The notes: generated by a model from the letters alone, not told the origin. 64,000 bases of DNA from Bacteroidales bacterium UBA1208 (GCA_002309955.1 DBXQ01000102.1:26575-90574); one strand, 5' to 3'; shown: positions 35,353-45,697, counted from the first letter of the stretch. Made by a program: numbers and translations.

Positions 35353-35398
35353 TTTTACAAAACAAGCGGAGGCCTTTGACCTCCGTGTTGCTCTTGTG

Positions 35399-35473
35399 TG
35401 ATCTGTACAAGATTTGAACTTGTGACCTCTTGCCTGTCAAGCAAGCGCTCTAAACCAACTGAGCTAACAGATC
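35399..35473 (-). tRNA. tRNA-Val (anticodon GAC)
   Basis: A second cloverleaf, 46 bp upstream of the first. The acceptor stem GATCTGT pairs with ACAGATC plus A. The anticodon stem-loop is CTTGC-TTGACAG-GCAAG (anticodon GAC) and the T arm contains AAGTTCAAATCTT. The two tRNAs share a promoter and together read GTG and GTC/GTT. Confidence 0.95.
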
Positions 35474-35509
35474 ATTTTTTTGGCACTTTTCTCTCTCGAA
35501 AAGCGGTTG

Positions 35510-35540
35510 CAAAAGTACGAACATTTTTTTGATTGACAAA
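35510..35540 (-). promoter_or_regulatory. Promoter of the two tRNA-Val genes
   Basis: On the minus strand a TTTG (35537-35540) and TACTTTTG (35510-35517) are 19 bp apart, a full Bacteroidetes consensus, 37 bp before the first tRNA. Confidence 0.8.
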
Positions 35541-35745
35541 ATTTTTTTTCTCAAAAAGATACAACATGCTGATTATAAATGCTACTTTTTTGCTCGGCTT
35601 CTCTTGTAAGACTCTGTAAAAAGCCTCTTGAGCCCCTTGTTTTATGCTTTTTTCGCCTTTGTTGTTCTCATTTTTTCTACAAGTGAACGTTATGCTTTGG
35701 ATTTCACTGCATATCGCTCAATAGGGAGCGGTTGCCGCAGTGTTT

Positions 35746-36411
35746 CTATTTTGAGGTGTGGAGGAATGCTTGGATATCCCAGAAATGTTGTGCCACTTCA
35801 GGAAGTTGGCTGTCGGGGGCATTCCACCATTGGCGTTGTAAGAGGGCTTGTATGGTATCGGGGTCGAAGCGGTATTTGATTACATGGGCTGGGACGCCAA
35901 CAGCTATGGCATAAGGAGGAATGTCGCGGGTGATGACAGCACCGGCACCTATGACGGCTCCGTCGCCTATGGTGACCCCATCGAGAATGAAAACGTTTGC
36001 CCCAATGTATACGTCATTGCCTATGTTGGTCTGTTTGGTTTCGGTAAACTGGGGTTCTGGGGAGAGTGTGACACCGTTCTGTTTGGCGGGGGAGTAGAAC
36101 ATGGGGTGGGTAGAGACTCCCGCTGTGGGGTGTAGCCCTTGGCCACAGCATAGGTTGGGACCGATAGAACAGAACTTACCGATAGTGGTGTTGGCGACAA
36201 GGGCGTGGCGGGAGAGATAGGTGTAGTCGCCTATGGCGACGTTGTGCAGGATGTAGGGCGGGTTGAGTTGTGTATGGCGACCCAGGGTGCAGCGTGCCCG
36301 TTCCGAGCGCACAAGCGAATAGCCGACGCTTTTACCCGATGGTATAATTGGGCGGTCAAGCCATCGGCCAAAAAGCTTCTGAATGCGGTACTTTATTTTG
36401 AGGTTCGCCAT
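35746..36411 (-). CDS. Hexapeptide-repeat O-acetyltransferase (CatB/WbbJ-like)
   Basis: A protein of 221 residues. Left-handed beta-helix hexapeptides are seen in [50 protein letters not shown] and [26 protein letters not shown]. The catalytic His is probably in GQGLHPTAG. It transfers acetyl groups from acetyl-CoA to sugars; here probably to a cell-surface glycan. Its start overlaps the end of the glycosyltransferase gene by 19 bp. Confidence 0.85.
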   Translation of the reverse strand: MANLKIKYRIQKLFGRWLDRPIIPSGKSVGYSLVRSERARCTLGRHTQLNPPYILHNVAIGDYTYLSRHALVANTTIGKFCSIGPNLCCGQGLHPTAGVSTHPMFYSPAKQNGVTLSPEPQFTETKQTNIGNDVYIGANVFILDGVTIGDGAVIGAGAVITRDIPPYAIAVGVPAHVIKYRFDPDTIQALLQRQWWNAPDSQLPEVAQHFWDIQAFLHTSK

Positions 36412-37361
36412 GGTCCTTGATGATGGAGAATTTTTTTGACTTTTTTGTTAATCAGATGATAGAGGATGTGGCCTTTTGTCCAGTTGCCACGCGATGATTC
36501 GAAGTAGCTGAAATGGAATGACCGGTCGGCATTGCGTTGTATGGAATGGTCGGCGGGATGGACGAGGGGGAGGATCGGTTGGGTGGGAATGTTGTCGATG
36601 ATGTTTCCCTGTCCCGATGGGTGGGTGGCGTCGACAACGGTGCCTATGTTGGAAGAGAGGTTGACATTGGGGATTATCCCTTTCCCGTGATGGAGCCAGA
36701 TGGCCATGAGAAACTGCATGTCCCAGCTGGAGTTGCCGACACCGTCTTTGTGTACTTCGTCCAGGCGGTCGCACCAGTATTCCCGTTCAAGGATGCCGCA
36801 TCCGTAGCGTCGCAAGGCACGTGCAAGGGTGCAGCGTGATACATGGAAGAGACGAAGGTCGAAGAGGTTCCATGCACGTCGCCACGATGCCCAAGCGCAG
36901 AGATTGCGATTCATCATGGAGAAATAGTAGCTCTCGGGATTGGGGCGTTGTTTGTCGACATTCATGCTACCGATAGCCATGACCGATGGGTCGTCAGCAT
37001 AGCGTTGGAGGAGTTGTTGGGCGTAGGAGAAGAAGTCGGGATGGGGAATGGCATCGTCTTCGAGGATAATGCCGCTCTCAATCTGAGAAAAGAACCATGT
37101 GAGAGCGTCGGCGGGTCCGGGGCCGCAGCCAAGATTATGAGGGGAGTACCGTGTGTGGAGCCGTGTAGAAGATTCTGCCGTAAGTTGGTCGATGACCTCT
37201 CGCACCTGAGCCAGACGCGAAGGGTCATCGGGGTGGTCTGGGCGGGGACCGTCTTGGAAGACGTATAGGTCGGCAGGTGCTTGTTGCATGATGATAGATA
37301 GCACCTGCCTTGTGAAGTCAGGGCGGTTGAAGTTAATAAGGAGTATAGGGGTGTTGAACAT
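36393..37361 (-). CDS. Glycosyltransferase, family 2-like
   Basis: A protein of 322 residues with a GT-A nucleotide-sugar fold. It begins [20 protein letters not shown] and has the metal-binding acidic motif [34 protein letters not shown] is a typical acceptor-side segment of this group. It lies in one cluster with the O-acetyltransferase (overlap 19 bp) and the acyl-CoA synthetase (gap 9 bp). The donor and acceptor are unknown; lipopolysaccharide or surface glycan synthesis is likely. Confidence 0.82.
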   Translation of the reverse strand: MFNTPILLINFNRPDFTRQVLSIIMQQAPADLYVFQDGPRPDHPDDPSRLAQVREVIDQLTAESSTRLHTRYSPHNLGCGPGPADALTWFFSQIESGIILEDDAIPHPDFFSYAQQLLQRYADDPSVMAIGSMNVDKQRPNPESYYFSMMNRNLCAWASWRRAWNLFDLRLFHVSRCTLARALRRYGCGILEREYWCDRLDEVHKDGVGNSSWDMQFLMAIWLHHGKGIIPNVNLSSNIGTVVDATHPSGQGNIIDNIPTQPILPLVHPADHSIQRNADRSFHFSYFESSRGNWTKGHILYHLINKKVKKILHHQGPWRTSK

Positions 37362-37370
37362 CGGGGATCG

Positions 37371-39242
37371 TCATTTCTTTTTCGAGAAGCCGAAGTTGGG
37401 GAGTTCGACACTGCGGAAAGCAGAGAGAATGGGATTGGCAGTCTGGGGAGCACGGCCGTAAATCTCTGCAATGAGATTTTTATATTTGTCCATGAGTATG
37501 TTACGCTTAATCTTCAGTGTGGGGGAAAGGAGACCGTTGGCCGATGTCCACTCGTCGGAGACAAGACGGAAACTCTTGATTTGTTCGTGTGCGGCAAAGT
37601 CGCGGTTGATTAGGTCGATGACTGTTTTGTATTTTTCTTTGGTTTGAGGAAGCGCAAGGAGTTGGTTGTTGTCACGGTAATGTAGTTTGTGTTTGAGTGC
37701 CCAGTAGTGGAGCGTGTTGAAGTTAGGCGATATAATGACACCTACACTCTTTTCGTTCTCACCTACAACCATGGCTTGTTCGATATATTCGGACTCGCGG
37801 AGTTTGTTTTCAAGCAACTGCGGAGCGATATATTTGCCTGCGGAAAGTTTGAAAATGTCTTTCTTTCGGTCAGTGATGCGCAGGTAGCGCGGTCCTGTTA
37901 TGCCGCCCACAAACTGTCCGACATCTCCGGTATGGAACCATCCGTCGGAGTCGATGACCTGTGCTGTGTATTCGGGGTCTTTGTAATAGCCCAACATGAC
38001 GTGAGGCCCGCGGGTGAGAATCTCGCCATCGTCGGCCAGTTTGACTTCCACACCGCTGAGTACTGGTCCCACGGTGCCGATGCGGACGTAGCCGTCGGCA
38101 GGGTTGTTGACAGCGATGACGGGCGAAGTCTCAGACAGACCGTAGCCTTCGTAGATATTGATGCCAGCGGCAGCGAAAGTGCGGATGATGCGGGGTTGGA
38201 TGCTGCTTGAGCCCGTGATGACAATAAGCCGGTTGCCACCGAAACGTTCGCGCCAGTGACGATAAACAAGACGTTCGAAGAAGAACTGTGAAATCTGATA
38301 GCCCAGTGACACTTTCTTAAAGAGGGTGTAGTCGTAGCGGGCACCGTGCTTGAACGCCCGTGTGTAGATGGTTTTCTTGATTCCGGTGAAGTCTTTGCCA
38401 GCAGCATAAAGTTTGTCATATACCATCTCAAGTACCCGGGGAACGGCACAGAACCCGTTGGTGTGTATCTCAGCCATGTTCTGCTGTAGGGTACCCATGT
38501 TCTCGGCATAGTATATGGAGACGCCTTTAAGCTGGAAGTGGTAGTTCATGCTGCGCTCGTACATGTGGTTGAGGGGAAGGAACGAGAGCACGCGGCTGTC
38601 AGAGGTCATGGGGTTGACTTTCTCGTGCGCAACGAAGTTGCTGCAGATGTTGCGGTGGGAGAGCATGACGCCTTTGGGTTGGCCGGTGGTGCCAGAGGTG
38701 TAGATAAGGGTGACCCAGTCGTCGGGCTGTATGGTGTCCTTAAGATGTGCGATGATGGGACTGTTTTTCTCGCGGCTGGCGATACCGGCTTTAAGGATTT
38801 CGAGTGTGCGTGGGTATCCTTCAATGGCAGCGAGGGTATAGATTTGGGGCTTTACCTCCATCTTGTCGACGGCAGGCAAGATGCGCTTCAGTAGCACATT
38901 GTTGCTTACGAGGATGAACTTGGCTTCACTGTGGGTGAAGATGTGCAGGTAGTTGTCAGGACTCAGGGTAGGGTAGACCGGGACATGTATCATGCCGGCA
39001 AGAGCAAGAGCCATGTCGATGAAATTCCATTCGGGACAGTTGCCTGAGATAGTGATGACTTTGTCGCCAGGTTGCAGGCCAAGTTCTAAAAGTCCGCAAG
39101 CCATATAGTGGGCGTATTTATAATAGTCGTGGGTGCTGTATTTCACCCATTCGCCTTTTTCTTTTCCTGCCAGAATATCGGGCTTGTCAGGGTATGAGGT
39201 GACAAGGTGGTCAAGCAGGTCGAAGGTACGCGTTATTTCCAT
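37371..39242 (-). CDS. Long-chain fatty-acid-CoA ligase (AMP-forming)
   Basis: A 623-residue acyl-adenylate enzyme. The P-loop is TLIYTSGTTGQPKGVMLSH. The core motif GYGLSETSPVIAVN and the hinge motif YLRITDRKKDIFKLSAGKYIAPQ are intact. The length and motifs fit the bacterial FACL group that activates long-chain fatty acids for lipid synthesis or uptake. It is probably the first gene of the cluster with the two glycan genes. Chain-length preference cannot be told. Confidence 0.92.
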   Translation of the reverse strand: MEITRTFDLLDHLVTSYPDKPDILAGKEKGEWVKYSTHDYYKYAHYMACGLLELGLQPGDKVITISGNCPEWNFIDMALALAGMIHVPVYPTLSPDNYLHIFTHSEAKFILVSNNVLLKRILPAVDKMEVKPQIYTLAAIEGYPRTLEILKAGIASREKNSPIIAHLKDTIQPDDWVTLIYTSGTTGQPKGVMLSHRNICSNFVAHEKVNPMTSDSRVLSFLPLNHMYERSMNYHFQLKGVSIYYAENMGTLQQNMAEIHTNGFCAVPRVLEMVYDKLYAAGKDFTGIKKTIYTRAFKHGARYDYTLFKKVSLGYQISQFFFERLVYRHWRERFGGNRLIVITGSSSIQPRIIRTFAAAGINIYEGYGLSETSPVIAVNNPADGYVRIGTVGPVLSGVEVKLADDGEILTRGPHVMLGYYKDPEYTAQVIDSDGWFHTGDVGQFVGGITGPRYLRITDRKKDIFKLSAGKYIAPQLLENKLRESEYIEQAMVVGENEKSVGVIISPNFNTLHYWALKHKLHYRDNNQLLALPQTKEKYKTVIDLINRDFAAHEQIKSFRLVSDEWTSANGLLSPTLKIKRNILMDKYKNLIAEIYGRAPQTANPILSAFRSVELPNFGFSKKK

Positions 39243-39350
39243 AATAATGTTTTCCTTTGTTTTTAAAATAGTGTCATTCTTGTTGTTAGGTCGTGCAATC
39301 TACTTTTTGGAGGGTTGCAGTGCTTCTACAAAAGAAGACATTTGAAGTTG

Positions 39351-39358
39351 CAAAGATA
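39351..39358 (-). promoter_or_regulatory. Putative -7 element of the acyl-CoA ligase gene
   Basis: The minus strand reads TATCTTTG then C. A TTTG lies 23 bp further upstream, slightly beyond the usual spacing. The leader is about 100 nt. Confidence 0.45.
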
Positions 39359-39541
39359 CGAAGTTTTGATAAATTATTATGCAAAGAGGGGGAAATAATG
39401 CTGTTTTTTTCAATTTGGGATATGATAAAAATGTGATAATTAGGTTGTAGAGGCTTCTTGGACTTTAGATTTATAGAGGAAGCAGGTGGATTGGATTTCT
39501 GTTTTTTGGTTTTTTTATTTTTTGGAGTTAATGTTTTTTTG

Positions 39542-39549
39542 TATTTTTG
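39542..39549 (+). promoter_or_regulatory. -7 promoter element of the trkA operon
   Basis: TATTTTTG then C, in an extremely T-rich stretch, 58 bp before the trkA ATG. Confidence 0.45.
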
Positions 39550-39607
39550 CAGGTTCGTAACAAAACGGGAGACAGCTTGTCTCCTGTTGCTAAAATATGG
39601 ATTGTCA

Positions 39608-40948
39608 ATGAATATAATCATCGCAGGCGATGGCGAAATGGGGTTCCATCTGGCACGGTCGCTGACAGATTTGAACCATAATGTAACGGTGGTGGATCCG
39701 AATTCAGAGCTGCTGAAGCGGTTGGAAAAGGATACGGATTTGCTCACCATAGCAGGGTCGTCTACTTCGCCGCAGGTATTGGCCGATGCCAATGTAGGCG
39801 ACTGTGACCTCTTCGTCTCCGTGTTGCACGAAGAGAGTATCAATCTGATGAGCTGTGTGTTGGCCAAACGGATGAAAGCCAAACGCACGGTGGCCAGAAT
39901 CAGTAATGCCGAACTCTTGGCACCCAAGCATCGCGACATGTTCCGCGAGATAGGTGTGGATGAACTGGTGTGCCCCGAGCGCATTGCTGCCAAGGAAATC
40001 ACCAATCTGCTGAACAATTCAGTGGCGACGGAGTTCTTCGACTTCAGCGGAGGGCTGTTGACCATGTATCTGATACGCATCGATGCCGACTCCACAGTGA
40101 CGGGTCACAGTGTGCAGGAATTGGTGCAGATGTACAACACGCTCCATGCCCGTGTGGTTGCTATCCTGCGTGGAGGCGAAACCATCATCCCCCATGCAGG
40201 GTTGGTCTTCCAGCATGGCGACCTGGCATACCTCATCAGCCGTCCCAACCAGTTGGAGACTATCCGTCGTGTGCTGGGCAAAGAGGATGTGGCTGTCAAG
40301 CGAGCCATGATTGTTGGAGCCGGACGTGTAGGGCGCTATGCCGCCATGACATTAGAAGACCGCATTGGGATTACCCTCTTCGAAGAATCACGTCCCCGTT
40401 GCGAAGAGGCAGCTTCCCTGTTGCAACGCACGTTGGTAATCAACGGCGACGCTACCGATATCGAACTGTTGAAAGACGAAGGACTCCAAACAACCGATGC
40501 CTTCATCGCTGTGACCGACTCTTCGGAGACCAACATCCTCACCTGCCTCCATGCCAAGAAACTGGGGGTAAAACGTACCATCGCCTTGGTCGAAAACACC
40601 GGGTTCATCACCCTTTCGCAGGATATCGGCATAGACACCATCATCAACAAGAAACTGATTACCGCCAGCTATATCTCTCGATTCATAGTCCGTGGCGATG
40701 CGGTGAGCAGCAAATGGCTCAGTGGCACCAATGCGGAGTTGATAGAGTTCAATGTCGGCAAATGGTCGCCAGCCACACGCCATCTCATCCGCGACCTTCC
40801 GTTGCCCAAAGGAGCCACCATCGGCGGCATAATCAGGGGCAACGAGACTATCTTCCCCACCCGCGACACCCAGATCAAGGCAAAAGACAAAGTGGTTGTC
40901 TTCGCCCTGCCCAAGGCTATGGAACAGGCGGCAAAACTCTTCTCCTAA
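39608..40948 (+). CDS. trkA: Trk potassium uptake regulatory subunit TrkA
   Basis: A protein of 446 residues. The start at 39608 gives MNIIIAGDGEMGFHLARSL; the longer frame upstream crosses the promoter. It has two RCK halves, each with a Rossmann NAD-binding motif (IIIAGDGEMGFHLA and MIVGAGRVGRYAAM) and a TrkA-C domain. It is a peripheral cytoplasmic protein that gates TrkH by NAD(H)/ATP binding. Two trkH genes follow. Confidence 0.95.
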   Translation: MNIIIAGDGEMGFHLARSLTDLNHNVTVVDPNSELLKRLEKDTDLLTIAGSSTSPQVLADANVGDCDLFVSVLHEESINLMSCVLAKRMKAKRTVARISNAELLAPKHRDMFREIGVDELVCPERIAAKEITNLLNNSVATEFFDFSGGLLTMYLIRIDADSTVTGHSVQELVQMYNTLHARVVAILRGGETIIPHAGLVFQHGDLAYLISRPNQLETIRRVLGKEDVAVKRAMIVGAGRVGRYAAMTLEDRIGITLFEESRPRCEEAASLLQRTLVINGDATDIELLKDEGLQTTDAFIAVTDSSETNILTCLHAKKLGVKRTIALVENTGFITLSQDIGIDTIINKKLITASYISRFIVRGDAVSSKWLSGTNAELIEFNVGKWSPATRHLIRDLPLPKGATIGGIIRGNETIFPTRDTQIKAKDKVVVFALPKAMEQAAKLFS

Positions 40949-41030
40949 ATCTTCTTCGACTTCAACCTTGTAAAACCCTACCGCCATTCGTCCAAAAAAA
41001 CATATCAAGGCCGTTCGTCTGAATCAGGTA

Positions 41031-42500
41031 GTGCGTCGGTTCAACTGGCGTCTCATAGCCCATGTGACGGGTGTGTTGCTGCTTTACGTGGCGGCAGGCA
41101 TGCTGTTGCCCATTGCTGTCTCCATCTATAGCCAAGACGGAATGCAATTTGCCTTGGCTCTGTCGGGGCTGCTCATACTTATGTCGGGATTGTTTCTCCG
41201 CAACATGGTGGGGAAAAAAGCGGAATATGTTTTGCGCGAAGATGAAAGCTACTGGCTCACAGTGGCGGTGTGGGTCGTATTGCCCCTGTTCGGCACCTTG
41301 CCTTACCTCTTTACCGGCACGACAGCATCATTCACCGATGCCGTATTCGAGTCTTTCAGCGGATTCACCACCACAGGTTCTTCGGTGGTGGCCATGCCCG
41401 AGAACCTCCCGCCTTCGGTGCTTACTTACCGGGCTTTGACCCAATGGTTGGGCGGACTGGGACTGCTGCTTTTCGTAGTGGCACTATTGCGTAGGCTGGG
41501 ACTCAGTGCAGGCACACTCTACGAAGCCGAATTCTCCGGCACTCAGCAACGCAAACTGCATCCCCGTTTGGCCAAAAGCGTCACCCGCATGTGGAGCATC
41601 TACGGACTTTTCACCGTCGCCATGAGTGTAGTGCTGACAATGCAAGGCGTTAATGTTGTGGATGCATTCTGTACAGCCTGTAGCACCGTTTCCACGGGTG
41701 GCTTCCTGACCAACAGCATGGGCATAATGGCCTTGGGCAATGGGGCAGTCACCACGGTGACAGTCTTCATGTTCTTCAGTGGAGTCAATGTGGCTGTGCT
41801 ATACCGTATCTTCACATTCAAATGGCGACACCTTTGGAGCGATGGCGAATTGCGAACCTATGTCGTGCTGTTCATTGCGGCCGTGACAGTATGCACAGTG
41901 GCTTTCTTCGCCGAAGGCAACGGGTTGTACGATTCCGCACGCTACAGTGTGTTCCACATCGCCTCGACCATGTCCACCTGCGGCTTCTATATGCCGACCC
42001 CTCGTTATTGGTCGTTCTTGGTCAGTGTACTGACATTCATATTGATAGTAGTGGGAGCCATGTCTGGCAGCACCGGTGGCGGCATAAAGCTGCGCCGAGT
42101 CATCATCATGGTGAAATATGTGGCCAACTATTTTAACTGTATGATACACCCCAATGCTATCTACCGAGTCAAACTGAATGGCCAGCTGGTGGAGAAAGAC
42201 TACATCAGCAAAGTCTTCGCCTTCGTGTTCCTTTACATTGTATTCATTGTAGCCGGGGGCTTTGTACTGACAATCTGCGGCTGTTCAATACCCGATGCTA
42301 TCTGCATGGCAGCGGCCAACATCAGCAATCTGGGTCCCTCGCCGCTTATCAACTCATTGGGTGGCAGCCTTAACTACGCGCTGCTTCCCGCCTTGGCCAA
42401 ATGGATATTGGCAGTCTTGATGCTGGCCGGTCGTGTAGAACTCTTCGCGCTCCTCGCCATTGTCTCACCAGCCTACTGGCGAATAAGGTTAAAAAGATAA
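41031..42500 (+). CDS. trkH: Trk potassium channel subunit TrkH, copy 1
   Basis: A 489-residue membrane protein with a GTG start. It contains the four pore-loop segments of the Trk/Ktr/HKT family: FSGFTTTGSSVV, STVSTGGFL, STMSTCGFY and ANISNLGPS, each with the selectivity glycine. The loop GAMSGSTGGGIKLRR is a family mark. It pairs with TrkA to import K+. The gap to trkA is 82 bp. Confidence 0.93.
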   Translation: MRRFNWRLIAHVTGVLLLYVAAGMLLPIAVSIYSQDGMQFALALSGLLILMSGLFLRNMVGKKAEYVLREDESYWLTVAVWVVLPLFGTLPYLFTGTTASFTDAVFESFSGFTTTGSSVVAMPENLPPSVLTYRALTQWLGGLGLLLFVVALLRRLGLSAGTLYEAEFSGTQQRKLHPRLAKSVTRMWSIYGLFTVAMSVVLTMQGVNVVDAFCTACSTVSTGGFLTNSMGIMALGNGAVTTVTVFMFFSGVNVAVLYRIFTFKWRHLWSDGELRTYVVLFIAAVTVCTVAFFAEGNGLYDSARYSVFHIASTMSTCGFYMPTPRYWSFLVSVLTFILIVVGAMSGSTGGGIKLRRVIIMVKYVANYFNCMIHPNAIYRVKLNGQLVEKDYISKVFAFVFLYIVFIVAGGFVLTICGCSIPDAICMAAANISNLGPSPLINSLGGSLNYALLPALAKWILAVLMLAGRVELFALLAIVSPAYWRIRLKR

Positions 42501-42551
42501 ACAAATTAATCTACAAGTTAATACATAAGCATCATTGATATAAAGTACATA

Positions 42552-43982
42552 TTGCGGTTTTTGGGCATTGTGCTCATGGTCGAGGGACTCATGATATTGA
42601 GTTGCCTCATACCCGCATTGCATTTCTCCGACGGCACCTGGGAACAGATAGCCCTCTCGGGATTGTTTACCTTTTTCGTCGGACTGCTGCTCAAAGTCCG
42701 ATTCCGTCGGGCACGAACCATGCACAACCGTCGCATGGCCTATCTGCTGGTGGTCTTGATGTGGGTCGTATTAGGCCTTTTCGGCACCCTGCCCTTCCTC
42801 ACCACAGGCACACTCATCCATTTCCCCGACGCCTTGTTTGAATCTATGTCGGGCATTACCTCCACCGGGGCCACCGTCTTCTCGGCAGTCGAATGGCTTC
42901 CCTCGTCCATTCTCCTGTGGCGCAGCATGACCCAGTGGTTCGGTGGCTTTGGCATAGTGTTGCTTGTCCTTGCCCTTGTGCCCTCCATGGGAATCAACAA
43001 ATACAGCCTCTACACAGCTGAAGCCTCTGGAGCCGACAATACTGGCAAACAGTCCTCAACCATGGGCTCCACCGTGCGTCACACCCTCGGTGTTTACATT
43101 CTCCTTACCTTCCTCTTCATCTTCCTGCTCTACAAAAGCGGTATGCACATCTGGGACGCTGTCAACATCACCTTCACCAACATCTCCTCGGGCGGATTCT
43201 CCATCTACAACAACAGCCTCCAAGGTCTTACCCACCTGCAGCAATACATCGTCGCACTGGCCATGCTCCTCAGCGGTGTCAACTTTGCCCTGCTTTTCAA
43301 CTTCTTCACCTTCCGTTGGGATAAGCTCAGCCACAAACTTGAACAGTTCCTTTTCTATCTCTGCACCGTAGTCGCAGCCTCTCTGTTCGTAATCTGCGCA
43401 TTGGTCTTCGCCATGGGCTACAGCTGGGGCGACGCCATCCGCAATGGCTTGGTGCAGACCATCAGCGTCATAACCACTTCCGGCTCCCTTGTTGCCGACA
43501 CCTCGCAATGGTGGGTGCCCGTCTCCTTCCTCTTCGTTGTATTGTCCCTCTGCGGTGCAATGGCTGGCTCCACCACGGGCGGACTCAAAGCCATGCGCGT
43601 ACTTATACTGGTGAGGCACGTGCGCAAGATACTGCGCGACCGCCTGCACCCCCAGTCTGTCAACCCCGTCAGGCTTAACGGCAAACCTGTCTCGTCACAC
43701 ATCGTCACCAACGTGATGGTCATCTTCATGGTCTTTGTGATGGTCATCTTCATCGGCATCATGCTGCTTATGCTCAGCGGCATCAATGCTACCGAATCCA
43801 TCGGAGCGGTCATTGCCTGCATCACCGGGTATGGTCCCGGGCTCGGTATCAGCGGTGGCTTTGGCTGTTATGCCCATTTCACCACTCCCGCCAAACTCAT
43901 CTGCTCACTCCTCATGCTAATGGGGCGCCTCGAATGTCTCACTGTACTTATCCTCTTCATCCCCGCTTTCTGGAAGAAATAA
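42552..43982 (+). CDS. trkH: Trk potassium channel subunit TrkH, copy 2
   Basis: A 476-residue paralog of the upstream gene. The pore loops are MSGITSTGATVF, TNISSGGFS, VITTSGSLV and ACITGYGPG; the selectivity glycines are present but the flanking residues differ from copy 1. AGSTTGGLKAMR is conserved. The TTG at 42552 is the best visible start; codons upstream encode a plausible extension without ATG, so the N-terminus is uncertain. It probably shares the TrkA encoded upstream. Confidence 0.9.
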   Translation: MRFLGIVLMVEGLMILSCLIPALHFSDGTWEQIALSGLFTFFVGLLLKVRFRRARTMHNRRMAYLLVVLMWVVLGLFGTLPFLTTGTLIHFPDALFESMSGITSTGATVFSAVEWLPSSILLWRSMTQWFGGFGIVLLVLALVPSMGINKYSLYTAEASGADNTGKQSSTMGSTVRHTLGVYILLTFLFIFLLYKSGMHIWDAVNITFTNISSGGFSIYNNSLQGLTHLQQYIVALAMLLSGVNFALLFNFFTFRWDKLSHKLEQFLFYLCTVVAASLFVICALVFAMGYSWGDAIRNGLVQTISVITTSGSLVADTSQWWVPVSFLFVVLSLCGAMAGSTTGGLKAMRVLILVRHVRKILRDRLHPQSVNPVRLNGKPVSSHIVTNVMVIFMVFVMVIFIGIMLLMLSGINATESIGAVIACITGYGPGLGISGGFGCYAHFTTPAKLICSLLMLMGRLECLTVLILFIPAFWKK

Positions 43983-44077
43983 AATTGAATGCGTTAATCC
44001 GTGAATCGATTGAGTCCGTTAATTCGTTAACTTGTGAATTGATATACTCATTCACATGTCAACACATTCATGCAGTC

Positions 44078-44488
44078 GACCCAAATCGGTCATTAGGCTA
44101 AGCAGGTCTCTGGCAGAGGCCGTCCAGAAGCAAAGCGGTGACATGTGGAATGAAAAGTCTTATAATGACCGTTTTATTCTGTTCCCCGTCTCGATGACCG
44201 ATAGGAACCCGGCTGCACTTCCTTCGCTCCTTAGTCCTCAGTTCTCCCATCGTTCTCCCATCGTTTTCCCATATCAGAAGGAGAACTGGGGTATAACGGA
44301 GGTCGATGGGTGGGTGAACGAGCAAATCAGGGGCGGTGCGAAAGGGACCCGGGTGCAGGTTGGGGAGGATTCGCGGGAAATGGTGTGTGTTGAAAAGGAA
44401 TGACGGAAATGGCGGCGCTGCTTTTGTTATGTCCGGACAACGAGAAGCCGAAGTAACCCAAAGGGGACTTCTATGAACCGCCCTGAAA
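44078..44488. repeat. MITE-like element copy, right end lost
   Basis: The left end, GACCCAAATCGGTCATTAGG (44078-44097), and the internal order match the copy at 19185 over about 410 bp, including CCTCAGTTCTCC (44236) and the inverted GGAGAACTGGGG (44280), the TTCTCCCATCG units between them and a shared tail, AAAGGGGACTTC. I see no matching right terminal repeat. Flanking sequences 43983-44077 and 44489-44577 are low-complexity stretches rich in GTTGAT-like words. Confidence 0.6.
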
Positions 44489-44577
44489 TGGTATATCGAA
44501 TATAGTCAGTTGATAAGTTGATATGTTTATCCGTTGATACGTGGTTCGCATCGTTAAACATATCAACATTCACACAT

Positions 44578-45222
44578 TCAAAAGCTATAGTGCATGGGAT
44601 GCAGATTCTTTACCCGTATGGTCTTGAGCAACTGGAGCGGGCCGCGAAGCATCTCCTGACCCAAGCGGGGGTCGACAGGGAACATGGCATGATCCAGCTC
44701 GGGATAGTCGCGCTTGATGTCGCGGAGGATGGAAAGGAAAAGTTTCTCCATCTGGTCGGGAGTAACCCTGACACGGTCTATGTCGGAAGGGTCGGAACTC
44801 ATGGGGAAATACCAATTATTGCAATCGCCGGCATGAAAGAGTGTCGTGCCGTCGCGAAGTTTGAGCACAGTGCAGACCCCTACATCTGTTGAGCGGTAGG
44901 AAGTAAGCAGGAAATGGGGCGTCTCGACGTGCTCGCCGAAACGCAATATGGCCAGCGGAAGCGTCTTGTCGATACGACGGCGGCGCACTGTGTCGTACGA
45001 TGGCAGCAAGTGCCACCCCGCATGCGCGGCACACCAGCCTGCAATCTCTGGGTTATAATGGTCCTCATGGAAATGCGAGACGATGAAATAAACCTCCTTC
45101 CCCTCAGCGTTGTCCAAAAGAAGTTTCAATTCGCCTTGGGGGTCGCGCCAATAATCGAAGACGATAAGGCAATCCTCCTCTTCGGCCACAAAACAGCTGT
45201 GTCGGATATAGTGTAGCTGCAT
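44578..45222 (-). CDS. MBL-fold metallohydrolase
   Basis: A protein of about 214 residues from ATG 45222 (MQLHYIRHSCFVAEEED). The motif SHFHEDHYNPEIA fits HxHxDH, and LFHAGDCNNWY supplies the next metal ligands. It resembles UlaG-like beta-lactamase-fold hydrolases with the IRHSCF start. The substrate is unknown. An alternative TTG start at 45240 would overlap the stop of the upstream gene, so the pair is probably coupled. Confidence 0.8.
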   Translation of the reverse strand: MQLHYIRHSCFVAEEEDCLIVFDYWRDPQGELKLLLDNAEGKEVYFIVSHFHEDHYNPEIAGWCAAHAGWHLLPSYDTVRRRRIDKTLPLAILRFGEHVETPHFLLTSYRSTDVGVCTVLKLRDGTTLFHAGDCNNWYFPMSSDPSDIDRVRVTPDQMEKLFLSILRDIKRDYPELDHAMFPVDPRLGQEMLRGPLQLLKTIRVKNLHPMHYSF

Positions 45223-45236
45223 AGCGGAACGCAGGT

Positions 45237-45638
45237 TCAAGGTTTGGGGACGAAGTCAATCATAATAGCCCGTTCGTCGAAATGGATGTCCTTCAGGGTA
45301 ATGCGGTCGAACACGGGTGAGAGTTGCGGACTCTTGCCCAAGGCAAGCATCAAGCGGTTGCCGTCGAGAATGTCAAGCAAGTCAGCCCCCAGCTGTTTCT
45401 TGAACTGGCCGAGAGCCGTGCGCACCATAAACTCGATGCCTGCTCCCCCTCCGTAAGAAAGGAAGATATCGCTGCCGTTGATACGGTCCACATTGATATC
45501 CAGCCCTACGGCACCCATCAAAGGCACTTTGTATGATATGCGGAGGGTGTGAGGGCCGCCGAAGGCAAGGGGAAGTTCTTTTCCGGTCTTTTCGAGAATG
45601 AGTTGTGAGACTTCGCTATAGGTAAGATTGAATTGCAT
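45237..45638 (-). CDS. Conserved hypothetical protein (133 aa)
   Basis: Start ATG 45638 gives MQFNLTYSEVSQLILEKTGK. I do not recognise a domain. It is strand-rich with alternating hydrophobics (LRISYKVPLMGAVGLDINVDR) and no signal peptide, so it is probably cytoplasmic. It sits directly upstream of the MBL hydrolase gene and divergent from the DRTGG gene; the promoter zone between is only about 95 bp. Confidence 0.65.
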   Translation of the reverse strand: MQFNLTYSEVSQLILEKTGKELPLAFGGPHTLRISYKVPLMGAVGLDINVDRINGSDIFLSYGGGAGIEFMVRTALGQFKKQLGADLLDILDGNRLMLALGKSPQLSPVFDRITLKDIHFDERAIMIDFVPKP

Positions 45639-45697
45639 GGAATGTCGTTTTTTATAGTTTTTTTCGGCAGAATAACGTGTAATTGGAAAAAAAATTG

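Noticed and set aside
44489..44577. Low-complexity GTTGAT/GTTTATC words near 44.5 kb, also at 44.0 and 49.6 kb
   Set aside because: Simple drifted repeats with no symmetry or phase; not enough to call an element.
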